Shown: positions 1 through 8,090 of the stretch, one piece after another
How positions within the stretch are numbered: position 1 is the stretch's first letter
Layout of the letters: the number at the start of each line of letters is the position of its first letter
Source of the DNA: PNAI01 sp035574295
Lineage (GTDB): Bacteria > Pseudomonadota > Alphaproteobacteria > Rhizobiales > Xanthobacteraceae
Direction of reading: 5' to 3'
Length of the DNA stretch: 20,234 nucleotides
NCBI GenBank assembly: GCA_035574295.1
Contig: DATLYX010000131.1
Location: forward strand, 1 to 20,234
Made by a program: the position numbers and the translations under genes
The notes under the pieces: generated by a model
Told to the model about the DNA's origin: nothing
Seen by the model: the letters and a program-made list of their open reading frames with translations, nothing else
Database searches by the model: none

Positions 1-1091
1 AGTCCCGCTATCGCACGCCCGACGACATCGAGAGAATAGTGCGCGCCAATTGGGCGCAAGGAATCTCGCGCTACTTCATCACCGACGACAATTTTGCCCG
101 CAACAAGGACTGGGAAGCGATTTACGACCGGCTTGCCAAGCTGCGGCGCGTCGACAAGATCCCGATCGGCTTGATGATCCAGGTCGACACGTTGTGCCAC
201 CGAATCCCGAACTTCATCGAGAAATCCAAAGAGGCCGGCGTCACGCGCGTTTTCATCGGCCTGGAAAACATTAATCCGGACAATCTTGCCGCGGCGAAAA
301 AGAAGCAGAATCGGATCACCGAATACCGAGAGATGCTGCTCGCCTGGAAGGCTCAGGGCATTTTCACTTATGCCGGATACATCCTCGGTTTCCCGGCCGA
401 CACACCGGATACGATCCGGCGCGATATCGCCATCATCCAGCGCGAGCTGCCGGTGGACATGCTTGAGTTCAATATTCTCACCCCGCTTCCCGGATCCGAA
501 GATCATCAGGCGCTCTGGAGGAAGGGCGTCGACATGGACCCGGATCTCAACAAATACGATCTCGAGCACGCCGTCACCGACCATCCGAACATGACGCGCA
601 GCGAGCTGGAGGCGATCTATCAGGAGGCGTGGTCGCTTTACTACACGCCCGAGCACGTCGAAACGCTGCTGCGCCGCGCCGTGGTCACGGGCATCCCGCT
701 CACCAGTTTCGTCAAGGTGCTGATCCAGTTCACGGCCATGATGCAGATCGAGAAGATCCACCCGCTGCAGAGCGGCCTGTTCCGCCTCAAGCATCTGTCG
801 GAGCGCCGCCCGGGTATGCCGGCCGAATCCGCGCTGACGTTTTATCCGCGCTGGGCTTGGACCCTGCTCGGCAACAATCTGAAGCTCGCCGCGGTCATCT
901 GGCGGACGCTTCGCCTCAAGCGCCGGATCGAACGCGATCCCAATCGGTTTCGCTACATGGATCAGGCCCTGATGCCGGCGCGCGACGACGATGAGGAGAC
1001 CCTCGACCTGCTCACCAAGACCGGCGGAGCAAGAGCCGCCATCGCGCACCAGAGAAAAGTGGCGCAGATCATGCGCGCGGCGGCCGAGTGA
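1..1091 (+). CDS. Radical SAM family protein, C-terminal part (5' truncated by window edge)
   Basis: The reading frame is open from the first bases (codons from position 3 read SRYRTPDDIERIV), so the GTG at 39 is internal and the true start lies outside the window. About 360 residues are visible. The segments TDDNF, VFIGLENINPDNL and YILGFPADTPDTIRRDI match the later beta strands of a radical SAM barrel, where SAM and substrate are held. LTPLPGSEDH is also typical of the B12-binding-domain radical SAM class. The CxxxCxxC cluster motif would be upstream and is not seen. The C-terminal ~180 residues are Arg-rich and have no motif I know. Substrate unknown; family assignment fairly secure. The gene converges on the aquaporin gene, with 16 bp between them. 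Confidence 0.8.
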   Translation, partial: SRYRTPDDIERIVRANWAQGISRYFITDDNFARNKDWEAIYDRLAKLRRVDKIPIGLMIQVDTLCHRIPNFIEKSKEAGVTRVFIGLENINPDNLAAAKKKQNRITEYREMLLAWKAQGIFTYAGYILGFPADTPDTIRRDIAIIQRELPVDMLEFNILTPLPGSEDHQALWRKGVDMDPDLNKYDLEHAVTDHPNMTRSELEAIYQEAWSLYYTPEHVETLLRRAVVTGIPLTSFVKVLIQFTAMMQIEKIHPLQSGLFRLKHLSERRPGMPAESALTFYPRWAWTLLGNNLKLAAVIWRTLRLKRRIERDPNRFRYMDQALMPARDDDEETLDLLTKTGGARAAIAHQRKVAQIMRAAAE

Positions 1092-1107
1092 CAGGAAAAT
1101 TGCAAGG

Positions 1108-1764
1108 TCAATCCGGCCACAGCCGTCGTCCGAGCGCCACCGCCGCAAGCATGCCGAGGAATTGTGCGGCGATGAAAGCCGCGACACCGCAGGGCGCAAT
1201 CCCGGCAAAGGTGTCCGACCAGGCGCGCGCGAAAGTGATCGCCGGATTGGCAAACGAGGTGGAGGCCGTGAACCAATAGGCCGAGGTGATGTAGAGCCCG
1301 ACCGCATAGGCGGTCGCTTCCGGTGCGCGCGCCACGCAGCCGAAGATCGTGAGCAGGAGCCCGAGCGTCGCCACCGCCTCGGCGAACCACTGGCCGGGTC
1401 CGCTGCGCACTGTGGTCGAGACCTGCAGCAACGGCAGCTCGAACATCAGGTGCGCCGCCCACACACCGATAACGCCGCCCGCCACCTGCGCTGCGATATA
1501 CCCGATCACCGCTCGCCACGAGATGGCGCCGCGCAACGCAAATCCGACGCTCACCGCCGGATTGAAATGCGCGCCGGAAACGGGTCCCAAGATCAGGATC
1601 AGCACGGTGAGCGCCGCGCCGGTGGCAATCGCGTTGCACAACAGCGCCAGCGCCGCGTTCCCACCTGCGAGCTGCTGCGCCATGATGCCGGAGCCGATCA
1701 CCGCCGCGAGCAGGAACGCGGTGCCGAGCAGTTCCGCAAGCGCGCGCTGGGCGACCGAAGGCAT
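1108..1764 (-). CDS. aqpS: AqpS-like aquaglyceroporin (MIP family) of an arsenic operon
   Basis: 218-residue inner-membrane channel of the major intrinsic protein family. The two half-helix NPA motifs are at residues 68-70 (HFNPAVS) and 173-175 (FANPAIT), and six hydrophobic segments are spread through the chain. The position right after the second NPA, normally the Arg of the aromatic/Arg selectivity filter, is Ile176. I remember the arsenic-operon AqpS branch also lacking this Arg. The ATG overlaps the arsC stop as TGATG, so the two are probably translationally coupled. This also rules out the longer in-frame extension, which would lie inside arsC. In Sinorhizobium meliloti, AqpS lets arsenite made by ArsC leave the cell in place of an ArsB pump; the same role is inferred here from context. 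Confidence 0.85.
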   Translation of the reverse strand: MPSVAQRALAELLGTAFLLAAVIGSGIMAQQLAGGNAALALLCNAIATGAALTVLILILGPVSGAHFNPAVSVGFALRGAISWRAVIGYIAAQVAGGVIGVWAAHLMFELPLLQVSTTVRSGPGQWFAEAVATLGLLLTIFGCVARAPEATAYAVGLYITSAYWFTASTSFANPAITFARAWSDTFAGIAPCGVAAFIAAQFLGMLAAVALGRRLWPD

Positions 1765-2288
1765 CAGGCGGTCTTGGCCGCGGTGGTTGCGTCTTTCAAC
1801 TTGCCGATCTCGTCGAGCTTGCCTTGCAGGCTCAGGCGATCGAGCTTTTCGATCGGCAACGCGGTGAAGACGGCGATGCGCTGGTACAGCATGCGGTAGG
1901 CGTTGTTGAATGCGACCGCGATTTCGGCCTCCGTGCCCGACGCCTTTGCCGGATCGGGAACCCCCCAATGGGCCGTCATCGGCTTCCCGGGCCACACCGG
2001 ACAGCTTTCGCCGGCCGCGGCGTCGCACACGGTAAACACGAAATCAAGCTTGGGCGCACCGGGCTTGGCAAATTCTTCCCAGGATTTCGAATACATGCCC
2101 GAGATGTTGTAACCGAGCTTTCTGAGCAGCCGCGCCGCATGCGGATTGATCTCTCCTTTGGGATGGCTGCCGGCGCTGAAGGCGCGAAATAGTCCTGCCC
2201 CGATCCGGTTGAGGATCGCCTCGGCCATGATCGAGCGCGCCGAGTTGCCGGTGCAAAGGAACAGAACGTTGAACACCCGCTCCCCCAT
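1764..2288 (-). CDS. arsC: Arsenate reductase ArsC (LMW-phosphatase fold)
   Basis: 174 residues. The N-terminal P-loop CTGNSARS (Cys12-X5-Arg18-Ser) is the low-molecular-weight phosphatase/arsenate reductase signature. Two further cysteines, Cys88 (TVCDAAAG) and Cys96 (ESCPVWPG), are placed like the relay cysteines of thioredoxin-coupled ArsC. HWGVPDPA gives the expected acidic residue late in the fold. The enzyme reduces arsenate to arsenite in the cytoplasm. The ~35-residue C-terminal tail (FTALPIEKLDRLSLQ onward) extends past the core fold, as in rhizobial homologues. The start is set by GGAGG six bases upstream of ATG 2288. No arsR, arsB or arsH flanks it; the upstream gap carries a tandem repeat that could be a regulatory site. 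Confidence 0.9.
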   Translation of the reverse strand: MGERVFNVLFLCTGNSARSIMAEAILNRIGAGLFRAFSAGSHPKGEINPHAARLLRKLGYNISGMYSKSWEEFAKPGAPKLDFVFTVCDAAAGESCPVWPGKPMTAHWGVPDPAKASGTEAEIAVAFNNAYRMLYQRIAVFTALPIEKLDRLSLQGKLDEIGKLKDATTAAKTA

Positions 2289-2302
2289 GCATCGCCTCCG
2301 CT

Positions 2303-2342
2303 CGGATTATTTTTGCTCCTCGCAAATATCGGCGGATTATTA
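2303..2342 (-). promoter_or_regulatory. Possible arsC promoter/operator (AT-rich dyad)
   Basis: Between the tandem repeat and the arsC Shine-Dalgarno lies an unusually AT-rich stretch. CGGATTATT appears twice, 30 bp apart (2303 and 2333), and TTTGC/GCAAA forms a small dyad around a 5-bp centre (2312-2326). An ArsR-type or other metalloregulator site would fit here, but I cannot match a known consensus. Confidence 0.3.
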
Positions 2343-2372
2343 CGCTTGTGTGACACGCGCTTGTGTGACACG
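2343..2372. repeat. Perfect 15-bp tandem direct repeat upstream of arsC
   Basis: CGCTTGTGTGACACG occurs twice without a gap, and each copy holds the small palindrome GTGT-G-ACAC. The pair lies ~55 bp upstream of the arsC start, and on the minus strand it is followed at once by an AT-rich TAATAAT that could be a -10 region. It may be an operator overlapping the arsC promoter (inference). Confidence 0.6.
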
Positions 2373-2411
2373 TGCTGCTGTTTCGCCGCATCCGCCGGGG
2401 CTTACCGAGGC

Positions 2412-2711
2412 TCAAAATCCCTTGATCGCCTCGCGCACGTGTTCCACCTCCGGCGGGGCGGCGAAGGTATGGCCCACGAGCTTGCGCCATTCCTGAAAAT
2501 CCGCCGAGCCGCGGAAGTCGACCGTATGGTTCTCCACGGTGTCCCACTGGATGAACAGCCGGAAGCGGCTCGGCTTCTCGATCGAACGTTGCAACGTCAA
2601 CCCGCGGCAGCCCTTGGCGCGCTTGAAGATCGGCAGCGCCTCTCTCACGCCGCGTTCGAATTCCGCTTCGGCTCCCGGCTTCACGTCGATCTGTGCGATT
2701 TCGAGGATCAT
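2412..2711 (-). CDS. Antibiotic biosynthesis monooxygenase (ABM) domain protein
   Basis: A complete 99-residue protein beginning MILEIAQIDVKPGAEAEFE. It has the single-domain ferredoxin-like dimeric barrel pattern of the ABM/YgiN family: an N-terminal beta strand, an amphipathic helix, GCRGLTLQRSIEKPSRF and FIQWDTVENHTVDFRGS. Members are small oxygenases, haem-degrading enzymes or stress proteins acting on quinones and other small molecules; the substrate cannot be told from sequence. It lies 123 bp upstream of arsC on the same strand, so the genes may share a transcript, but the repeat and AT-rich stretch between them suggest that arsC has its own promoter. Confidence 0.8.
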   Translation of the reverse strand: MILEIAQIDVKPGAEAEFERGVREALPIFKRAKGCRGLTLQRSIEKPSRFRLFIQWDTVENHTVDFRGSADFQEWRKLVGHTFAAPPEVEHVREAIKGF

Positions 2712-2949
2712 GTGGTTTTCCCGTGTAAATCGGACCCAGCCCGTCTTGAGCCCGTTCGATCGCTAAGACTGTACCGATTCTTTCAACCGAAACATCGCAA
2801 ATGTGTCCGCGCTGCACCGCGCTTTAACGAAATGGTCAGCGCGCTTGGAGGTCGCGCCGGCATTTTAAGGAAAATTACCGACCCGCGCCTAGGCTCGACC
2901 CGCTCAGACCAAAGATCGCCTTCGTCGAATGAGCCGTGGAGACGCGGAC

Positions 2950-3843
2950 ATGACAAGGCCGGTTCGATATTTGTTTGCTGCCGTGTGCATTGCCGTTGCG
3001 ATGCCCGCGGCCGCGCCTGCGGCTGCGCAGATCGGGCGCGAGCTGAACTGGTGCTTCAAGGGCGCCAAATTCTCAGCGGCGCTGCGCATTCGGGGGTGCA
3101 CTGCGGCGATCCAATCCGGCCGCCAGTCCGACGCGAACCTGGCCACTGCCTATTACAATCGCGGCATCGCTCACGCCGAACAAGGCCAAAACGACCTTGC
3201 CATAGCCGATTTCGATCAGGTGCTGCACCGCGACCCGGGCTCGATCTTTGCGCTCAACAATCGCGGTGCCGCCTATGCCCGCATGGGCGATTACGACCGC
3301 GCCATCGAGGATTTCGACCAGGCCATCGGACTCAACCCCCGCTACGCCATCACCTTCAACAATCGCGGCATCGCCTACGCAAAGAAGGGCCGGTATGACC
3401 GCGCCATTTTGGACTTCGAGGAGGCGTTGCGGCTCGATCCGAAGGACAAGAGCGCGCAGCGGAACCGCCAGTTGGCAGAACAATTGCAGGCCGCCGCCGC
3501 GCGCGCCGGCGGCGACGCCGACGCATCCCGCAAGCCTTTGGCACCGGCGAAGTCCGCGGCTGACGCCCCGACGGTCGAACGCTCCGAATCGCGCCCCCCG
3601 GTTCAGCCCAAGCCGCCGAAGCAGGCGCAGAATCCAATCCGCCTTGAAAGCAAGGCCGGCCCCGGCGTACGGACACGCGCATCAAAACGCATCAAAACCG
3701 TCTATTACACCGAGCACAAGCCGCGTCCCGCCGCGCGCGCCCGGCGCGCCCAGCCGCAGTCCGCCCTGCTGCGATTCTTTCGCCAGGCGCAGACCAGCAT
3801 TCGCAACGCCTTCCGCATGGCTGCCCCGCGTCGGACGTTCTGA
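2950..3843 (+). CDS. Secreted tetratricopeptide-repeat (TPR) protein
   Basis: 297 residues. A signal peptide (MTRPVRYLFAAVCIAVA then an Ala/Pro run ending AAAQ) implies export. At least three TPR units follow at about residues 64-97, 98-131 and 132-165, with the alternating NRG.AYA..G.YDRAI.DFD.AI.L.P pattern. The last ~115 residues are Pro/Lys/Arg-rich and probably disordered. Two ATGs compete: 2929, and 2950, which has GGAG eight bases upstream and gives a cleaner signal peptide; I chose 2950. Cys35 and Cys50, before the repeats, could form a disulfide. TPRs mediate protein contacts; no partner is evident from the neighbours. Confidence 0.85.
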   Translation: MTRPVRYLFAAVCIAVAMPAAAPAAAQIGRELNWCFKGAKFSAALRIRGCTAAIQSGRQSDANLATAYYNRGIAHAEQGQNDLAIADFDQVLHRDPGSIFALNNRGAAYARMGDYDRAIEDFDQAIGLNPRYAITFNNRGIAYAKKGRYDRAILDFEEALRLDPKDKSAQRNRQLAEQLQAAAARAGGDADASRKPLAPAKSAADAPTVERSESRPPVQPKPPKQAQNPIRLESKAGPGVRTRASKRIKTVYYTEHKPRPAARARRAQPQSALLRFFRQAQTSIRNAFRMAAPRRTF

Positions 3844-3912
3844 ACAGCTCGTCGCCTCGGCGGCTGAAAGCGCAAAGAGCGCTCCAGTCGATCGAGAGTC
3901 CTGTCCAAGAGC

Positions 3913-4695
3913 TCATCCCCCGAACGCCAGGCTGTACATCATGTGCGCCGGCGAGCCCGCGAACACGTCGTTGGGATCGCGCCTCACGTCGGCGAAGACG
4001 TCGATGCCGGCAAGCCATTCGCGCTCGGCGTTCTCCCGTTCCATGGCTCGCGTCAGCGCCGCGTTGAACTCGTAGAGATGATGCGGCAGGCCCGCGTGTC
4101 TGAGTGCGACCGCAAGCGCGATCGCATAGGCATTGCGTCCCACGATATTCAGCCGCGGCGTGGGGATGTCTTCGTCGCTGATCCCGTGATAGGCGCGCGC
4201 GCAGATGGCCGCGTCCGCCGACGCCCAGAACCGGCAGGAGCGCGGTCGGATGGCATAGACCGAGCAGATGTTGTTCTCCAGCAACGGGCAGGGATGCGGG
4301 TGCTTGCCGCGCGCCACGAGTTCGACCTCCCGGGTTTTTTCGAACGCGGTTCTGATCCTCCCTGCCACGGCCGGATCGGACCGGCGCCGCAGGGCTTTGG
4401 CAATGAACAGAACCTCGGGTGCCGTGGCGCTCACCCACGTGTAGCAGCAATGCGAACAGCCCTTCTTGCAGGCGACCGGGATGTGGGCGAGTCGTTGCAG
4501 GGTCGCATCGATGCGCGCGTGCAGGTAGCGCACCGGGGCATCGATGGTCTTGTCGCGCTTGGCCTGCTCCAGCAGCGCGTGCAACTGCCGCGCCATGGCC
4601 GCGGTCTGCTCCGGCCCCTGCGCCTCGGGATCGATCCCGCCGGCCAAAATCCTCTCGTCTTCCTTGGCGCGCCGCCGGCGCTCCGCGCGGTTCAT
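3913..4695 (-). CDS. YkgJ-family Cys-cluster protein (putative Zn/Fe-S binding)
   Basis: 260 residues. The core cluster CKKGCSHCC places Cys76, 80, 83 and 84 together. Further cysteines at 136 (HPCPLL), 144 (NICSVY), 154 (RPRSCRFW) and 165 fit the two-part cysteine pattern of the CxxCxxCC (UPF0153/YkgJ) family, thought to bind zinc or an iron-sulfur cluster. The segment C.LL.NN.C.VY..RP..CR is the most family-typical part. The N-terminus is charged and probably helical (NRAERRRRAKEDERI). Function is unknown. The gene converges on the TPR gene with ~70 bp between stops, and no operon partner is visible. Confidence 0.85.
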   Translation of the reverse strand: MNRAERRRRAKEDERILAGGIDPEAQGPEQTAAMARQLHALLEQAKRDKTIDAPVRYLHARIDATLQRLAHIPVACKKGCSHCCYTWVSATAPEVLFIAKALRRRSDPAVAGRIRTAFEKTREVELVARGKHPHPCPLLENNICSVYAIRPRSCRFWASADAAICARAYHGISDEDIPTPRLNIVGRNAYAIALAVALRHAGLPHHLYEFNAALTRAMERENAEREWLAGIDVFADVRRDPNDVFAGSPAHMMYSLAFGG

Positions 4696-4885
4696 CGCAG
4701 CCTGTTGTGCTGTTTTGCCTTCAGGGTTTTGCCGCCGTCAGGCTAGCACAGAATCCCGAAGACAGAATCCTGAAGGGAGACTGCCCAACGCGAACGCGTA
4801 AAGCCTGCTGCCCACCCTGGGCGCGCGAGCGCCGGTCGTGTAAATTCGGGCGCACGGCCGCTCTCCGGCCGCAGGGGGGACATCA

Positions 4886-5851
4886 ATGCTGACACGACGC
4901 TCGCTGTTGCTCGGTGCGGCTGCCGCACCGTTCGTTGCCACAAGTGCCCGCAGCCAGACTCTGCCAAGCCAGATCCGGATCATCGTTCCCTATCCGCCGG
5001 CCGGCTCGACCGACGCCATGATGCGCATGATTCACCCCGCGCTGCAGCAGCGGCTCGGCTCCACCATCATCATCGAGAACCGGGCGGGCGCCTCCGGCAG
5101 CATCGGCACCGGCGTTGCCGCCAAATCGCCGCCGGACGGCGCCACGTGGGTGGTGGTGTTCGACAACCACGCCGCCAATCCTTTCGTGCTGCCGAGCATG
5201 CCGTTCGACACCGAGAAGGATCTCGTTCCGGTGCTGTTGATCGGCACCGCGCCCTACATGGTCACCACCGCGCCGAGCAAACCGTACAAGAGTCTGGCCG
5301 ACGTCATCGCTGCCGCCAAGGAGAAGCCCGACACCATCAGCTACGGCTCCGTTGGTGCCGGCAGCATCGGGCATCTCGCCATGGTGCTGTTGTCGAACCG
5401 CGCCGGCGTCAAGCTCGTGCACGTGCCCTATCGCGGCGGCGGCCCGGCCATGAACGACGTCGTCGCCGGCCACGTGGAGATGCTGATCGGCAGCACCGCG
5501 CTGCAGATCCCGCAGGTGGAAGGCGGAAAAATCCGCGCGCTGTTCCACACCGGCAAGGGCCGCCTGAAATCGCAGCCCAACGTGCCGGCGGTAAGCGAGA
5601 CCTTCCCCGGCTTCGAGGCCTATGCCTGGTGGGGCGTGTTCGCACCGACCGGAACGCCGAAGGCGATGATCGACAAGTTCGGCGGCGAGATGGCCGCCTG
5701 TTTGCGCGAGGAGCGCGTCGCCAAACAGTTGATCGAGACCCAGCAGGTGGATCTGCGCCTTGCCGGGCCCGACGTGCTCGGCAAATTCCTCGCCGAGCAG
5801 ATGCAGACCTGGGGCAAGGTCGTGCGCGAAAACAACATCAAGGGGAGCTGA
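4886..5851 (+). CDS. Tripartite tricarboxylate transporter (Bug family) substrate-binding protein
   Basis: 321 residues, periplasmic. The N-terminus MLTRRSLLLGAAAAPF is a signal peptide with a Tat-like Arg pair and cleavage likely near residue 23. Family landmarks in order are IRIIVPYPPAGSTDAMMR, IIENRAGASGSIGTGVAA, FDTEKDLVPV, ISYGSVGAGSIGH, HVPYRGGGPAMNDVVAGHVEM, PNVPAVSET and WWGVFAPTGTPK. Length is normal for Bug proteins, which capture carboxylates or related organic anions. No TctA/TctB membrane genes are adjacent, so it is an orphan binding protein, common in this lineage. A purine-rich Shine-Dalgarno (GGGGG) precedes the ATG. Confidence 0.92.
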   Translation: MLTRRSLLLGAAAAPFVATSARSQTLPSQIRIIVPYPPAGSTDAMMRMIHPALQQRLGSTIIIENRAGASGSIGTGVAAKSPPDGATWVVVFDNHAANPFVLPSMPFDTEKDLVPVLLIGTAPYMVTTAPSKPYKSLADVIAAAKEKPDTISYGSVGAGSIGHLAMVLLSNRAGVKLVHVPYRGGGPAMNDVVAGHVEMLIGSTALQIPQVEGGKIRALFHTGKGRLKSQPNVPAVSETFPGFEAYAWWGVFAPTGTPKAMIDKFGGEMAACLREERVAKQLIETQQVDLRLAGPDVLGKFLAEQMQTWGKVVRENNIKGS

Positions 5852-5916
5852 AGACTCTTCGCGGTAACAAGCAACAGCAGCGCCGAACGGCTCCGATGGC
5901 TCGAAAATTGAATAGT

Positions 5917-6062
5917 GTGTCCCGGATGCGGTGCAGCGTGAGCGCGTTAGCGCGAACGGTGCGCCGCTGATCCGGGACCACCACAAGCTCGGAGCGTGCA
6001 ACGGTCCCGGGTCTGCAGCGCACCGCTCCGCTGCGCTCCGCGCTGCGCTGCGCCCGGGACAC
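5917..6062. repeat. Inverted pair of ~60-bp palindromic intergenic repeats
   Basis: Unit 1 (5917-5979) opens GTGTCCCGGATGCGG and closes ATCCGGGACC. Unit 2 (6003-6062) opens GGTCCCGGG and closes CCCGGGACAC, the reverse-complement arrangement. Each unit is itself a long imperfect hairpin rich in GCTGCGC. I remember similar GTGTCCCGG...CCGGGACC elements scattered between Bradyrhizobium and Rhodopseudomonas genes. Placed between the Bug gene and the 3' end of the ABC exporter gene, the pair could also act as a bidirectional transcription end signal. Confidence 0.6.
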
Positions 6063-6120
6063 GGCAGAGGATGCACTGCGCCCGGGACACGGCAGTGGAT
6101 GCGCTGCGCCCGGGGATGCA
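6048..6120. repeat. 28-bp imperfect tandem repeat (2.6 copies)
   Basis: Copies at 6048-6075, 6076-6103 and a partial 6104-6120 each begin CTGCGCCCGGG. The first two differ at only a few positions. The array grows out of the distal arm of the palindromic repeat and stops just before the ABC exporter stop codon. It looks like slippage of the repeat end, and there are no spacers as in a CRISPR. Confidence 0.7.
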
Positions 6121-6121
6121 A

Positions 6122-7999
6122 TTACTCCGCCGCCTGAATCTCCGGCGCCGAGTCGATGAACCCGCCGGACTGCCGCGCCCACAGCGCGGCGTAATGGCCG
6201 CCCTTGCGCAACAGTTCCGCATGCGTGCCCTGCTCGATGATGCGGCCCTGATCGAGCACCACCAGGCGATCCATGCGCGCGATGGTGGACAGCCGGTGCG
6301 CGATCGCGATCACCGTCTTGCCTTCCATCAGCGTGCCGAGGCTCGACTGGATCGCCGCTTCCACCTCGCTGTCGAGAGCCGAAGTGGCCTCGTCCAGCAC
6401 CAGAATCGGCGCGTTCTTCAGGATCACCCGCGCGATCGCGACGCGCTGCCGCTGCCCGCCCGAGAGTTTCACGCCGCGCTCGCCCACATGCGCGTCGTAG
6501 CCGCGCCGGTCCTTCCAGTCCGCGAGCTCCAGGATGAACTCGTGCGCATGCGCAAGCTTCGCCGCGGCGATCACCTCCTCCTCGGTCGCCTCGGGTCGGC
6601 CGTAGCGGATGTTGTCGCGGATCGAGCGATGCAGGAGCGAGGTATCCTGCGTCACCATGGAAATCTGCGCCCGCAGCGATTCTTGCGTCACCGTGACGAT
6701 ATCCTGGCCGTCGATCAGGATGCGTCCGTCCTGCAGATCGAAGAACCGCAACAGCACGTTGACCAGCGTGGACTTGCCGGCGCCCGACCGTCCGACGATG
6801 CCGATCTTCTCGCCGGGGCGGATATGCAGATCGATTCCATCGAGCACGCCGCCCTTGCCCAAAAGCTCGGCCGGATCGCCGACGCGGCCGTAGTTGAACC
6901 GCACCTTGTCGAAGACGATCTCGCCGCGCGTGACCACGAGTTTTTTCGCATCCGGCCGGTCGGTGAGCCGGATCGGCTGCGCGATGGTCATCATGCCTTC
7001 CTGCACCACGCCGATGTTCTCGAAAATGTTGGTCACCTGCCAGGCCACCCAGCCGGACATGCTGAGCAGTTGCCACGACATCGGCAGCGCCATCGCCACC
7101 GAGCCCACGTCGATCACCCCGCGCGACCACAGATACAGCGCCAGCGCCCCGGTGCCCGTGACCATCGCGGCGTTGATCAGCGAGAGCGTCAGGCTGAACA
7201 GCGTGTTGAGCTTGAGCGAGCGGTGGAACACGCCGGTGTGCTCGTTCACCGCCTCGCGCACATAAGCGTCTTCGTCCCGCGCGCGTGCGAACAGTTTGAC
7301 CGTCAGGATATTGGTGTAGCTGTCGACGATGCGGCCGGTCAGCATCGAGCGCGCCTCCGACATGTCCTTGGAGCGGTCGCGCATGCGCGGCACAAAGAAG
7401 CGCAGCATCGCCACATAGGCGACGAACCAGATCAGCACCGGCACCGCGAGCCACGTGTCGGCCGAGGCGAGCAGGAGCACCGCGCTTGTGCCGTACACCA
7501 GGATGTACCAGACCGCGGTGAGCAGCGCGACCAGCGTCTCGCGCATCGCCGGCCCGGTCTGCATCACCCGGTTGGCGATACGGCCGGCGAAATCGTTCTG
7601 GAAGAACGCCCAGCTCTGCCGCACCACGTGCCAGTGCGACTGCCAGCGCACCAAGTTCGACACATTCGCGGCGATCGCTTGGTTCGCCAGCATGTTCTGC
7701 GCGGTCATCGCCATCGGCCGCAGCACCAGGAGCACGAACGCCATGCCGGCGAGCAACGGCCAGAATTTTTCGAACAATTCTTCGGCCGGCGTGGCGGTGA
7801 TCAGTTTCACCACCCGCCCGATGAACACCGGGATCATGGCGTCGAGCACGGCGACGAAGAATCCGGCGACGAACAGGCCGACGAACAGCCATTTCGCCTG
7901 GCGCGCGTAGTGCCAGAAGAAGGCGACGAGCCCCGCGGGCGGCTGCGGATGCTCGGGCACCGCGGTGGGCGCCACGAGCCGTTCGAAGAAGGAAAACAT
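6122..7999 (-). CDS. ABC exporter half-transporter (fused permease and ATPase)
   Basis: 625 residues, inner membrane. The N-terminal ~335 residues are an exporter-type transmembrane domain with about six helices (clear ones near 36-60, 83-97, 160-205 and 275-292). The nucleotide-binding domain follows: Walker A GRSGAGKST at 403-411, Q-loop Gln451, signature LSGGQRQR at 512-519, Walker B ILVLDEATSALD from 532, and switch His568 (AIAHRLST). All catalytic residues are present. It resembles the MsbA/multidrug or lipid exporter class and should act as a homodimer. Substrate is not predictable. No strong Shine-Dalgarno is seen before ATG 7999. Confidence 0.93.
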   Translation of the reverse strand: MFSFFERLVAPTAVPEHPQPPAGLVAFFWHYARQAKWLFVGLFVAGFFVAVLDAMIPVFIGRVVKLITATPAEELFEKFWPLLAGMAFVLLVLRPMAMTAQNMLANQAIAANVSNLVRWQSHWHVVRQSWAFFQNDFAGRIANRVMQTGPAMRETLVALLTAVWYILVYGTSAVLLLASADTWLAVPVLIWFVAYVAMLRFFVPRMRDRSKDMSEARSMLTGRIVDSYTNILTVKLFARARDEDAYVREAVNEHTGVFHRSLKLNTLFSLTLSLINAAMVTGTGALALYLWSRGVIDVGSVAMALPMSWQLLSMSGWVAWQVTNIFENIGVVQEGMMTIAQPIRLTDRPDAKKLVVTRGEIVFDKVRFNYGRVGDPAELLGKGGVLDGIDLHIRPGEKIGIVGRSGAGKSTLVNVLLRFFDLQDGRILIDGQDIVTVTQESLRAQISMVTQDTSLLHRSIRDNIRYGRPEATEEEVIAAAKLAHAHEFILELADWKDRRGYDAHVGERGVKLSGGQRQRVAIARVILKNAPILVLDEATSALDSEVEAAIQSSLGTLMEGKTVIAIAHRLSTIARMDRLVVLDQGRIIEQGTHAELLRKGGHYAALWARQSGGFIDSAPEIQAAE

Positions 8000-8090
8000 G
8001 CGTCTATTCTACCCGATGCGGCCGTCCGGAGGAGCACGCGGTTGTAGCGTGCAATGCGGCAAAGATGAGGATGCCGTGCTCTGCCGGCGG

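Noticed and set aside
3869..3883. AGCGC-aaaga-GCGCT hairpin between the TPR and YkgJ-like genes
   Set aside because: A 5-bp stem without a T-run; too weak to call a terminator.
4718..4776. CCTTCAGG/CCTGAAGG inverted repeat and a duplicated ACAGAATCC between the YkgJ-like and Bug genes
   Set aside because: The arms are only 8 bp and far apart; this could be eroded repeat DNA, and nothing supports a function.
5861..5885. GTAACA...CGAA resembling a second SigF promoter
   Set aside because: The spacing is 14, not 16, the -35 has a mismatch, and no gene follows on that strand.
6048..6120. 28-bp repeats as a CRISPR array
   Set aside because: Copies are directly adjacent with no spacers and no cas genes are present.
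5838..7892. Long minus-strand frame overlapping the ABC exporter
   Set aside because: It is a shifted frame of the exporter gene; the true frame holds all ABC motifs.
5996..8047. Long plus-strand frame opposite the ABC exporter
   Set aside because: His/Arg/Gln-rich antisense shadow of the exporter with no domain features.
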